This document shows, one piece after another, positions 1 through 5,341 of a stretch of DNA of 7,535 nt (the first letter of the stretch is position 1; each line of letters begins with the position of its first letter). Under the pieces are notes generated by a model. That model made no database searches, was not told where the DNA came from, and saw only the letters and a program-made list of their open reading frames with translations. Position numbers and translations under genes: made by a program. Source of the stretch: Flavobacteriaceae bacterium (GTDB lineage: Bacteria > Bacteroidota > Bacteroidia > Flavobacteriales > Flavobacteriaceae). Location of the stretch: positions 1 through 7,535 of the forward strand of contig CANEXR010000133.1 of assembly GCA_947443815.1 (NCBI GenBank), read 5' to 3'.

Positions 1-794
1 ACGGTTTATTACCAAAACGATTTTCTAAAGTGCATCCTAAATACAAAACACCTTCTTACGCAACAATAGTTACTGGTTTTGTGGTAGCTGTGCCAGCTTT
101 GTTTTTGAATTTAACGATGGTTACGGATTTATGCAGTATTGGAACTTTGTTTGCTTTTGTGCTTGTTTGTGCGGGTGTTTTAGCTTTGCAAAACAGAACC
201 GATATTCCTCGTGGAAAATTTAAAACACCTTATGTGAATTCAAAGTTTATCATGCCTATATTACTTATGATTGGATTGGTATTTGCTTTTACATATAATA
301 AAAAGGCAACAATGGCTTTTATCACCAATGAAACCCAAATTAATAATTCGGCTACAATTATAACCTCTTTAAATAAAGAAGAAACCCAAAAAGTATATGA
401 TTATTTGGTAACTGTTGATGCTAAAAACAGTACAACTGGTACTCCGGATTTAGAACATTTATTGAGTAAATACCAAGAAGATGATCTTAAATATGCTACA
501 GTAGTTTCGGAATTGCCTATTTCAGATTCTATAAAATATGAGAGTGGTTTTGATTTATTTAAACATAAAATTCCAATGTGGATTTTTCTAATTGTTTTGG
601 TTGGCTTGATGGTTTGGTCTTACAAAGAAAACTTATCGTTAATTCCATTATTAGGTTTAATTTGTTGTTTGTATATGATGGCAGAATTGAGCGTTTGGAA
701 CTGGATTTATTTTGCAATTTGGCTTATGATTGGACTGGTTATTTATTTTAGTTTTAGCCATAAAAACAGTAAATTGAATTTGAAAGCAGCTTAA
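1..794 (+). CDS. APC-superfamily amino acid permease, C-terminal part (5' end outside window)
   Basis: Inner-membrane amino acid transporter, probably of the cationic amino acid transporter type. The reading frame is open from base 3, so a GTG at 30 is an internal valine codon and the gene starts upstream of the window. The first residues read GLLPKRFSKVHPKYKTP, the conserved cytoplasmic loop of APC permeases. Counting from that valine, hydrophobic segments lie near residues 10-32, 35-53 and 72-89. A hydrophilic stretch of about 90 residues (90-180) follows, and then three more segments near 182-198, 203-220 and 222-244. The late hydrophilic insertion is larger than in a minimal APC carrier and probably forms an extramembrane domain; its role is unknown. 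Substrate cannot be read from this half. The family call is firm, the exact subfamily is inferred. A strong terminator follows 13 bases after the stop. Confidence 0.88.
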   Translation, partial: GLLPKRFSKVHPKYKTPSYATIVTGFVVAVPALFLNLTMVTDLCSIGTLFAFVLVCAGVLALQNRTDIPRGKFKTPYVNSKFIMPILLMIGLVFAFTYNKKATMAFITNETQINNSATIITSLNKEETQKVYDYLVTVDAKNSTTGTPDLEHLLSKYQEDDLKYATVVSELPISDSIKYESGFDLFKHKIPMWIFLIVLVGLMVWSYKENLSLIPLLGLICCLYMMAELSVWNWIYFAIWLMIGLVIYFSFSHKNSKLNLKAA

Positions 795-807
795 TTTTAT
801 TTGTATA

Positions 808-842
808 AAAATGCCCTAAAATAAAAAATTTTAGGGCATTTT
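808..842 (+). terminator. Rho-independent terminator after the permease gene
   Basis: A perfect 15-bp inverted repeat (808-822 with 828-842) encloses a 5-base A loop. The stem core is TGCCCTAAAAT paired with ATTTTAGGGCA, and the right arm ends in TTTT. The left arm begins with AAAA, so the structure could also stop transcription arriving on the minus strand from the gene that ends at 993. It starts 13 bases after the permease stop codon. Confidence 0.9.
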
Positions 843-935
843 CATTTCGATACATCCCAAGTTTAAATTCTTGTAAAAAAGCAACTCCACTAATTTAGTC
901 TTTACTATTTCAATTTTTGTTGTTTCATGGTGTTT

Positions 936-951
936 AGCAAATAAATTTGCT
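936..951. other. Small AT-rich palindrome in the convergent intergenic gap
   Basis: AGCAAA-TAAA-TTTGCT is a perfect 6-bp inverted repeat in the spacer between the permease terminator and the 3' end of the minus-strand gene at 993. It is followed by TTTT on the plus strand but by no T-run on the minus strand. It could be a weak terminator or chance in AT-rich DNA. Nothing else with support was found in 843-992. Confidence 0.25.
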
Positions 952-992
952 TTTAAATTCATCAAAAAAAGGACTACTAATTTATTGTTTTG

Positions 993-1493
993 TTACTTAT
1001 TTAATTGATAAAGGTTTTCTAAAAATTGTATTATCTCATTTTCACTCCAAATAGTTGTATAAACAAGAAAATTTAAGAAATTATCTTTTGATGAACCAAA
1101 TAGAAATATATTATCTTGTTTAGCATCATTATATTTCCAAATGATATATTCCAATTCAGAATTCTCTTTTATTTTTGCCACTTTATAGTGATTTTCTTTT
1201 CGGTAATCAGAATCCCATTTATAAAATTCTTTAACGTTTTCAAAATCTGATTGGTTACTTTTAAAAAACGGATATGCTTTCTTAGGATTTTGAGCAATTG
1301 CGATTATTACCCCATCCTTATTTTTCAAATATGTTTGACCTGAGTCATCAATTGAATTCAATTGGTCCCAATTTCCTGGAATCTTTACTTCTCCTGAATT
1401 TGTTTTTAATTGTGAATATTCCTTCACCTCTTGGCTAAAGATAAAATTGGGCAAGAGAAAAAGAATTACGAACATTACTTTTAGTTTGATCAT
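993..1493 (-). CDS. Secreted protein of unknown function, 166 aa
   Basis: I do not recognise this protein. The N-terminus is a clear Sec signal peptide: lysines at 3 and 5, a hydrophobic core from about 6 to 18, and likely cleavage after Ser20 before Gln21. No cysteine follows the core, so it is not a lipoprotein. The mature chain of about 146 residues is soluble and rich in Lys, Asn and aromatic residues. Early in it is a strand-like stretch with VKIPGNWDQL, then a segment where a residue run DGVIIAIAQ follows KNK. This pattern loosely recalls small PsbP/MOG1-like folds, which is only a guess. The mature protein has no cysteines and no obvious catalytic motif. The start is the ATG right before the signal peptide; no Shine-Dalgarno sequence is present, as is usual in Bacteroidota. 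It is probably a single gene, since 140 bases separate it from the upstream acetyltransferase gene on the same strand. Confidence 0.75.
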   Translation of the reverse strand: MIKLKVMFVILFLLPNFIFSQEVKEYSQLKTNSGEVKIPGNWDQLNSIDDSGQTYLKNKDGVIIAIAQNPKKAYPFFKSNQSDFENVKEFYKWDSDYRKENHYKVAKIKENSELEYIIWKYNDAKQDNIFLFGSSKDNFLNFLVYTTIWSENEIIQFLENLYQLNK

Positions 1494-1633
1494 GTTTTTT
1501 TTTAAATTTAGATTGCTGTTTTTTTTGTTTTTAAAGCATTAGTTTTTGCTGATTTTATTGCATAACAATATAGCATTCAAATTGGTCTTGTAAGAGAATA
1601 ATGTTAATAGGTTAAAAATAAATATTTCGTAGA

Positions 1634-2200
1634 TTAAATATCCTTGATTATTTTGGCAGGAATGCCTGCTACAACAGTATTGTTTGGAACATCTTTAGTG
1701 ACAACTGCTCCTGCAGCAACTACCGAATTTTCGCCAATTGTTACACCGGGTAGTATTGTGGCATTTGCACCAATCCAAACATTACGTTTGATAATTACCG
1801 ATTTAAGGTCAAGCATTTTACGCTCGTTAGGATTTACGGGGTGATTTTCCGTAATGATGCTTACTTTGGGTCCAATGAGTACATCGTCCTCTATAACAAT
1901 TCCACCAAGGTCTAAAAACGTACAGGCATGATTAATAAATACATTTTTACCAATCTGAATATGCCTTCCGAAATTGGTATAAAATGGTGTGAAAACCGTA
2001 GTGCTTTCATCAATTTCTTGTTTAATAATTTCACTTAATCGCTCTCTAATTTGGTCAACACTTGTAGAAGTGTTCAGTGAAACGGATAAATTAATTGTCT
2101 GTGAAACTGCTTCAAATATTTTTGGATATTCAGGGTCTGAAAATGGAATTAGTCCTCCTGCAAGCATTCTCTCAAATATTTCAATCTTGTTTTGATTCAT
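1634..2200 (-). CDS. Hexapeptide-repeat sugar O-acetyltransferase (maltose/galactoside acetyltransferase type)
   Basis: Cytoplasmic acetyl-CoA-dependent O-acetyltransferase of the left-handed beta-helix family (LbH, LacA/Maa/NodL type), expected to act as a trimer on a sugar or small hydroxylated acceptor. In the 188-aa product the N-terminal helical cap (about 1-60) carries the typical FERMLAGG and SDPEYPK signatures. Hexapeptide coils follow from about 75 onwards: IGKNVFINHACTF, IEDDVLIGPKV, KRNVWIGANATILPGVTIG and VVAAGAVVTKDVPNNTVVAG. His120 in ITENHPVNP matches the position of the catalytic histidine of the family. The start chosen is the ATG at 2200, one base after the stop of the upstream gene (TAATATG), which fits translational coupling. 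In-frame ATG at 2212 and TTG at 2218 would overlap that gene and are less likely. The true acceptor substrate cannot be told from sequence. Confidence 0.9.
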   Translation of the reverse strand: MNQNKIEIFERMLAGGLIPFSDPEYPKIFEAVSQTINLSVSLNTSTSVDQIRERLSEIIKQEIDESTTVFTPFYTNFGRHIQIGKNVFINHACTFLDLGGIVIEDDVLIGPKVSIITENHPVNPNERKMLDLKSVIIKRNVWIGANATILPGVTIGENSVVAAGAVVTKDVPNNTVVAGIPAKIIKDI

Positions 2201-2201
2201 A

Positions 2202-2531
2202 TTATTTTTCATTTTCAAACGCTTCTTTTGCTATCATTATAGCTGTCATGGCTTTTGGCCAACCGGTATAAAAAGCTAAATGAGTTATAACTTCTTTAAG
2301 TTCCTCTTCTGTCAATCCGTGTTCTTTTGCAAAATTTAAATGAAATTTAAGTTGTCCAGAATGTTCGCCAGCAATCAGAGCTGCAACAGTGATTAAGCTT
2401 CTTTCTCGACGTGAAAGCTCTTTTCCTTCCCATAAGTCACCAAAAAGTACATTGTCAGTATAACCCAAAAGCTTTGGTGCAAAGTCACCTAACATTTTTT
2501 GTGCAGCTGATATTTTTTCTTCCTTGTCCAT
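2202..2531 (-). CDS. Carboxymuconolactone decarboxylase (CMD) family protein
   Basis: Small all-helical protein of 109 aa, the usual single-domain CMD length. Conserved elements are ELSRRERSLITVAALIA (about 39-54), GEHSGQLKFHLNFAKEHGLT (55-74), and EEELKEVITHLAFYTGWPKA (75-94). The protein contains no cysteine at all, so the CxxC peroxidase chemistry of AhpD is excluded. It sits closer to the gamma-carboxymuconolactone decarboxylase-like branch, whose members are often of unknown substrate. The real reaction is therefore open. It is the first gene of a tight two-gene unit with the sugar O-acetyltransferase, separated by one base. Genes like these commonly sit in small reductase/cupin clusters in other bacteria, but no such partners are visible here. 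Confidence 0.88.
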   Translation of the reverse strand: MDKEEKISAAQKMLGDFAPKLLGYTDNVLFGDLWEGKELSRRERSLITVAALIAGEHSGQLKFHLNFAKEHGLTEEELKEVITHLAFYTGWPKAMTAIMIAKEAFENEK

Positions 2532-2579
2532 TAAATTTAAGTTTTTAATTGTTAATCAAAATATTGTTCGTTTTTGTTG

Positions 2580-2603
2580 TGGTGTTTCATACTATTAACA
2601 CCA
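2580..2603. promoter_or_regulatory. Inverted repeat upstream of the CMD gene, possible operator
   Basis: TGGTGTT (2580-2586) and AACACCA (2597-2603) form a perfect 7-bp inverted repeat around a 10-base AT-rich spacer. The repeat lies 49-72 bases upstream of the CMD start codon, which suits a regulator site. There is no T-run on either side, so a terminator is unlikely. No matching regulator gene is visible next to it, and no exact TAnnTTTG box accompanies it, so the role is a guess. Confidence 0.3.
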
Positions 2604-2611
2604 ACCTCAGT

Positions 2612-3236
2612 CTGTGATAAAACTAAAATCTATCGCTTTAGCATCTAATATTTGCTATTTTTCTTTGATAGCGCTGTGAATGCTTTCAAAAATTAAAATA
2701 GTCTTTTCCAGCCTGACTTATCTGCTAAATTAAGCCAATTATTTGGATTTGGTACCGAGCAATAGCTAATAAACGAGGTAAATCATCCCAAATATAAAAC
2801 CAATTGCCCATTAATCCAATTTCCTAAACTATCAATCCTTAAACCGACATTTTTATCGAATTGAATCATCTCTTTACGAACCGCTGCAGAGGTGACTATT
2901 CGTTCGATGGTATACTTCGGTGTATATTTTTAATTAGTTGTCGTGAATATAAATATTGAGAGGTACTGTTTTTTCCGTTAATGTGGAACTGTTTATTTGA
3001 TTATGGAGGTTTTATAATACTTTACACTTTTTCCTTCTACTTTTCCTAAATAATTTTGAATGTAGCAAATTGTTTTTGGAAATCATCAAGCCTAAATTAT
3101 TGTCCATCGAATATCCATAATTATTATTAAAAGGCATTTTCAGAATTACTCTATTATCTTACAATCGTTGGTTTGAAGTGCTTTTAATGGAATTTGCTAG
3201 TGTTTCTAGTAGTTCTAGGGCAGATTCTTTAACCAT
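2612..3236 (-). pseudogene. Decayed minus-strand gene of unrecognised family
   Basis: This stretch has no intact gene but keeps protein-like pieces, all on the minus strand and in consistent order. From an ATG at 3236 a 25-codon segment (starting MVKESALELLETLANS) runs into a TAA at 3159-3161. The same frame then continues with DNRVILKMPFNNNYGYS and MDNNLG. After a shift comes DDFQKQFAT, after another YLGKVEGKSVKYYKTSIIK. A 48-codon open piece spans 2786-2929 and includes YTPKYTIERIVTSAAV and FDKNVGLRIDSLGNWINGQL. Further shifts lead to WDDLPRLLAIAR, PNPNNWLNLADKSGW, and lastly IHSAIKEK, a stop, QILDAKAIDFSFITD. At least four frame changes and three stops make it non-functional. The joined product would be about 200 residues. 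I cannot name the family; the pieces show no cysteine-rich or transmembrane character. The exact ends are uncertain. Bases 3237-3317 hold nothing I can interpret. Confidence 0.55.
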
Positions 3237-3317
3237 TTATTAGCAATTTTGGGACATCAGAGCTTTTTATAATCGGGAATAGCTCCACTCCGTTCAGTTT
3301 GCATCCTCGTATGTTGC

Positions 3318-3351
3318 TAATCGCAAGATTCGTAATCCTTAGCAGCGATTA
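3318..3351. repeat. Nested inverted repeat overlapping the 3' end of the lipoprotein gene
   Basis: An outer pair TAATCGC (3318-3324) / GCGATTA (3345-3351) encloses an inner pair AAGATT (3325-3330) / AATCCTT (3334-3340, one bulged base) around a 3-base loop; bases 3341-3344 stay unpaired. The structure covers the last codons and stop of the lipoprotein gene. On the minus strand no T-run follows, so it does not look like a classic terminator. It could be a dispersed palindromic repeat or an RNA-stabilising hairpin at the transcript end. Confidence 0.4.
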
Positions 3352-3887
3352 TTTTTGCTAAAGTCACGTTTAAAAAGGATCTTATTATTGCGCGCAATAT
3401 AGTCGCTCGATATAATCAAATAGGGATGATTTGGCGAATATCCTGCGCTGTGACTTCTTACTATTATTTTGTCGTTAACTTTCAGGCTCTTTAACAGCTG
3501 GAAATCCTTAGGAATAAATTGCATCATGTATTTTTCGCCATTAATGCTGACTATAAGCCATTTTGGTCCTGATGATTTTTTGTTTGCCCGCTGAAAAGTA
3601 AGGGAAGTTACTATTGCCTCCATATTAGCGAAAGCCTTTATGTCTTTCTTTATTTTATCATAACTAGCGTGTACTTTTTGGCCTTCAGGAGAAACTTCCC
3701 ATTCTTTGTACTTTATACCATCAGGAGAAGCTTCCCATTTTTTCCTAGCATTCAGATCCAATTTATTGTTAGCAACCGATAATGGTTTTTGGGATGGCTT
3801 AGTTTCATTTTTCATTTCACAATTAGTAAATACTAGTCCGCTTAGTACAGCTAAGGGTAAGATTAGCAAATAGATGGTCTTTTTCAT
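3339..3887 (-). CDS. Putative lipoprotein with tandem WE-SP-G motif, 182 aa, unknown function
   Basis: The N-terminus is a signal peptide (KK at 2-3, hydrophobic 5-20) ending at Cys23 in VFTNC. This resembles a lipobox, although Asn at -1 is not the textbook residue. A polar linker (24-42) follows, then two imperfect repeats at about 49-72: KKWEASPDGIKYK and KEWEVSPEGQKVH. Next is a lysine-rich probable helix to about 88. The C-terminal half (90-165) looks like a small beta-domain, with KWLIVSINGEKYMMQF and a strand around KVNDKIIVRSHSAG. No catalytic motif is recognisable. It is divergently arranged with a membrane-bound winged-helix regulator across 111 bases, so it may be a target or partner of that regulator; this is inference from position only. 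The C-terminus lies inside a nested inverted repeat, so its last residues may be recent. Confidence 0.75.
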   Translation of the reverse strand: MKKTIYLLILPLAVLSGLVFTNCEMKNETKPSQKPLSVANNKLDLNARKKWEASPDGIKYKEWEVSPEGQKVHASYDKIKKDIKAFANMEAIVTSLTFQRANKKSSGPKWLIVSINGEKYMMQFIPKDFQLLKSLKVNDKIIVRSHSAGYSPNHPYLIISSDYIARNNKILFKRDFSKNNRC

Positions 3888-3955
3888 GTGTTTAATATTT
3901 TTTCAAATTGTTTCAGCGAATTTACATTGCTATTTTTCAGTTTGAGAGATTGGGA

Positions 3956-3989
3956 TTGTAAATAAAAATGTAAACTTTGTAAATAAAAA
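3956..3989 (+). promoter_or_regulatory. 13-bp direct repeat in 21-bp register in the divergent promoter region
   Basis: TTGTAAATAAAAA occurs at 3956-3968 and again at 3977-3989, exactly 21 bases apart, about two helical turns. A third GTAAA sits between them at 3970-3974. The repeats end 9 bases before the regulator's ATG and lie in the spacer shared with the divergent lipoprotein gene. This geometry suits tandem binding on one face of DNA, for example autoregulation by the winged-helix protein. The element TAAACTTTG at 3971-3979 is one base longer than a Bacteroidota -7 box (TAnnTTTG) and may mark the promoter core. Confidence 0.4.
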
Positions 3990-3998
3990 ATTGACACT

Positions 3999-4889
3999 AT
4001 GCCTATTAGTCGAAATCTCCTCTCTGGAAAACGCAACTATCTACTTGCATTGATACTACTCTCGTTTATCGCTGTAATTTGCGTAGCTTTCAGTAGGACT
4101 GATAGCGAGGATTATGATATTGCCAGAAGAGAAGTTTTACTCCGCAGGATTGGACATGAAATACTCTTACAGTCAGGCGACAGTACTACAAGAGTTCTTC
4201 CCGTAAAAAAGATAGCTGAAAATGAATATCAAATCAGGTTTGAGAATGAGTTTACTTTTCAAACGGATTCTCTAGTGAATACTACTCAGCGTTTATTAGC
4301 CAAAGACCCAATTGCAAGTGATTATGTTGTTAACGTGCTTAACTGTAGTAACTCTAGTGTAGTCTATGGATTCGCTGTATCCAAAAATAAAAAAGAGGAT
4401 ATAATAGCGTGTATAGGAAGAAAGCAGCCCGTCTCCTGTTATAGGATTACCATTAAATTTAAACCCGATGGTATAACTTTAGCAAGGAATAAATATTTTT
4501 TGGGAGGCCTGTCATTTTTAGCATTTGTTAGCTTTATTTTTTTGAGATCGATTAAGCCGCGGAAAGCATTATCTATAGATGAGAATAACAAGATATTCAC
4601 TTTTGGTTCGGTTTTATTTGATGCACAGCAACGGCAACTGCTAATAAATAAAATAAGCATAGATCTTACAGGAACTGAAACGCGGCTACTACTTATTTTT
4701 GCATTATCTCCTAATGAGACTATTGAGAGAAGTCGGCTACAGAAAGAGATATGGGAAGATGAAGGTGTTATTGTGGGGCGTAGTTTGGATATGTTCATAT
4801 CTAAACTTAGAAAAAAACTAGAGCTTGATCCGAATAGTAATATTGTTGTCATACGAAGCAAGGGATATAAGCTTGAAGTTAACACTTAA
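3999..4889 (+). CDS. Membrane-anchored transcriptional regulator with C-terminal OmpR/PhoB-type winged helix
   Basis: One-component transmembrane regulator of 296 aa. A short basic N-terminus (SGKRN) precedes TM1 at about 13-31. A sensor region of about 135 residues (32-165) follows, with cysteines at 116, 138 and 147. TM2 lies at about 166-183 and is followed by the basic RSIKPRK. The DNA-binding domain spans about 197-296. It shows the PhoB-type pattern: FTFGSVLFDAQQRQLLI, then LTGTETRLLLIFALSPNETI, then SRLQKEIW, the recognition region GRSLDMFISKLRKKL, and the terminal hairpin IRSKGYKLEV. Positive charges place both ends in the cytoplasm and the sensor region in the periplasm. ToxR and CadC carry the winged helix at the N-terminus, so the order is reversed here. 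There is no receiver domain, hence no two-component phosphorelay. The signal is unknown. The lipoprotein gene across the divergent spacer is the obvious candidate target. Confidence 0.87.
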   Translation: MPISRNLLSGKRNYLLALILLSFIAVICVAFSRTDSEDYDIARREVLLRRIGHEILLQSGDSTTRVLPVKKIAENEYQIRFENEFTFQTDSLVNTTQRLLAKDPIASDYVVNVLNCSNSSVVYGFAVSKNKKEDIIACIGRKQPVSCYRITIKFKPDGITLARNKYFLGGLSFLAFVSFIFLRSIKPRKALSIDENNKIFTFGSVLFDAQQRQLLINKISIDLTGTETRLLLIFALSPNETIERSRLQKEIWEDEGVIVGRSLDMFISKLRKKLELDPNSNIVVIRSKGYKLEVNT

Positions 4890-4906
4890 GAAATCTTCGC
4901 TCTCCG

Positions 4907-4930
4907 AATTGAAGTTAATCGCATTCAATT
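4907..4930 (+). terminator. Weak inverted repeat after the regulator gene, possible terminator
   Basis: AATTGAA (4907-4913) and TTCAATT (4924-4930) are perfectly complementary around a 10-base loop, starting 18 bases after the regulator stop. The stem is AT-rich and followed only by TGGTATTTGT, so termination would be weak. The rest of 4890-5048 holds no gene I can support. Confidence 0.25.
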
Positions 4931-5048
4931 TGGTATTTGTAAAACTCAATAGTGGGCTATTACATAGTATATTGTTAAAAGAATTACCCTTCATTTCTGG
5001 CAAAGTGTACTTTATTTTAAAGGAGCTTCTCAGCAAAGTCGCTTGAAA

Positions 5049-5139
5049 ATGAAGATAATTTTAATTTCTGACACCAAATATGTATTTTGTGTTTGGAAGA
5101 TGCTATATTCCAGATAATCAGGTTTTAATAATGCTTGGA
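5049..5139 (+). mobile_element. Short remnant of an IS1182-like transposase 5' end (copy A)
   Basis: Bases 5072-5139 match 7188-7255 without gaps at 60 of 68 positions by hand count. In the second copy this sequence encodes the beginning of an IS1182-like transposase (HQIRFSCLEDVI). In copy A the same frame reads HQICILCLEDAI, and after a one-base shift PDNQVLIM. Weaker similarity runs back to an ATG at 5049. No other part of the transposase or a terminal repeat is recognisable nearby, so this is a fossil of about 90 bases with no coding capacity. Confidence 0.65.
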
Positions 5140-5193
5140 CTTGTGGTACTCAAAAGTGAAGGAAAACACGAGAAAACCAGCTTGAAATTACTC

Positions 5194-5219
5194 CAAAAAA
5201 GAGGAGTAAAAATCCTCTT
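5194..5219 (-). terminator. Rho-independent terminator for the ureohydrolase-hydrolase transcript
   Basis: Read on the minus strand, AAGAGGA, a 7-base loop TTTTTAC, and TCCTCTT form a perfect 7-bp stem followed directly by TTTT. It lies about 113 bases past the stop of the alpha/beta hydrolase gene. A second, weaker stem (ACTCC at 5190-5194 with GGAGT at 5203-5207) overlaps it and would compete with it. Confidence 0.75.
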
Positions 5220-5255
5220 ACTATTCTCTCTGAAATTTTTACGATAAGTGCATAG

Positions 5256-5341
5256 TGTTTACGGCAGGTGCTTTGTTTCCGTTCAACAGGAGTTTTATTG
5301 TGTGCTGCGCAGGCAATAAAAAATCTAACTGTTAGCGGTAG
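5256..5341. repeat. Structured intergenic element, probable dispersed repeat
   Basis: The element is bounded by related 12-mers in direct orientation, TGTTTACGGCAG (5256-5267) and TGTTAGCGGTAG (5330-5341), identical at 9 of 12 positions. Inside, TTTTATTG and CAATAAAA form an 8-bp inverted repeat around the perfect palindrome CTGCGCAG. The right boundary overlaps the stop codon of the hydrolase gene. The arrangement resembles the short multicopy intergenic elements I associate with Flavobacteriia genomes, but copy number cannot be judged from one window. Confidence 0.45.

Noticed and set aside
831..962. A 43-codon minus-strand open frame starting NLKANLFAKHHETTK
   Set aside because: It ends inside the terminator stem, has no recognisable family and is short enough to occur by chance in AT-rich DNA.
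1494..1633. Terminator or promoter between the acetyltransferase and the secreted-protein gene
   Set aside because: No stable hairpin was found, and the best box-like sequence (TATATTG near 1570) lacks a complete TAnnTTTG and a correctly spaced -33 element.
1644..2195. Two plus-strand open frames (1644-1844 and 1989-2195)
   Set aside because: Both are antisense shadows of the acetyltransferase gene, which has strong hexapeptide motifs on the minus strand.
4439..5046. Open frames on both strands at 4439-4885 (-), 4818-5036 (-) and 4825-5046 (+)
   Set aside because: They overlap the winged-helix coding region in other frames, are low-complexity in composition and match no family; 4825-5046 runs beyond the regulator only by chance openness.
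5256..5341. Integron attC site after the hydrolase gene
   Set aside because: The GTTRRRY and RYYYAAC core boxes are not both present in the right arrangement, and no integrase or cassette array is visible, so it is described only as a structured repeat.
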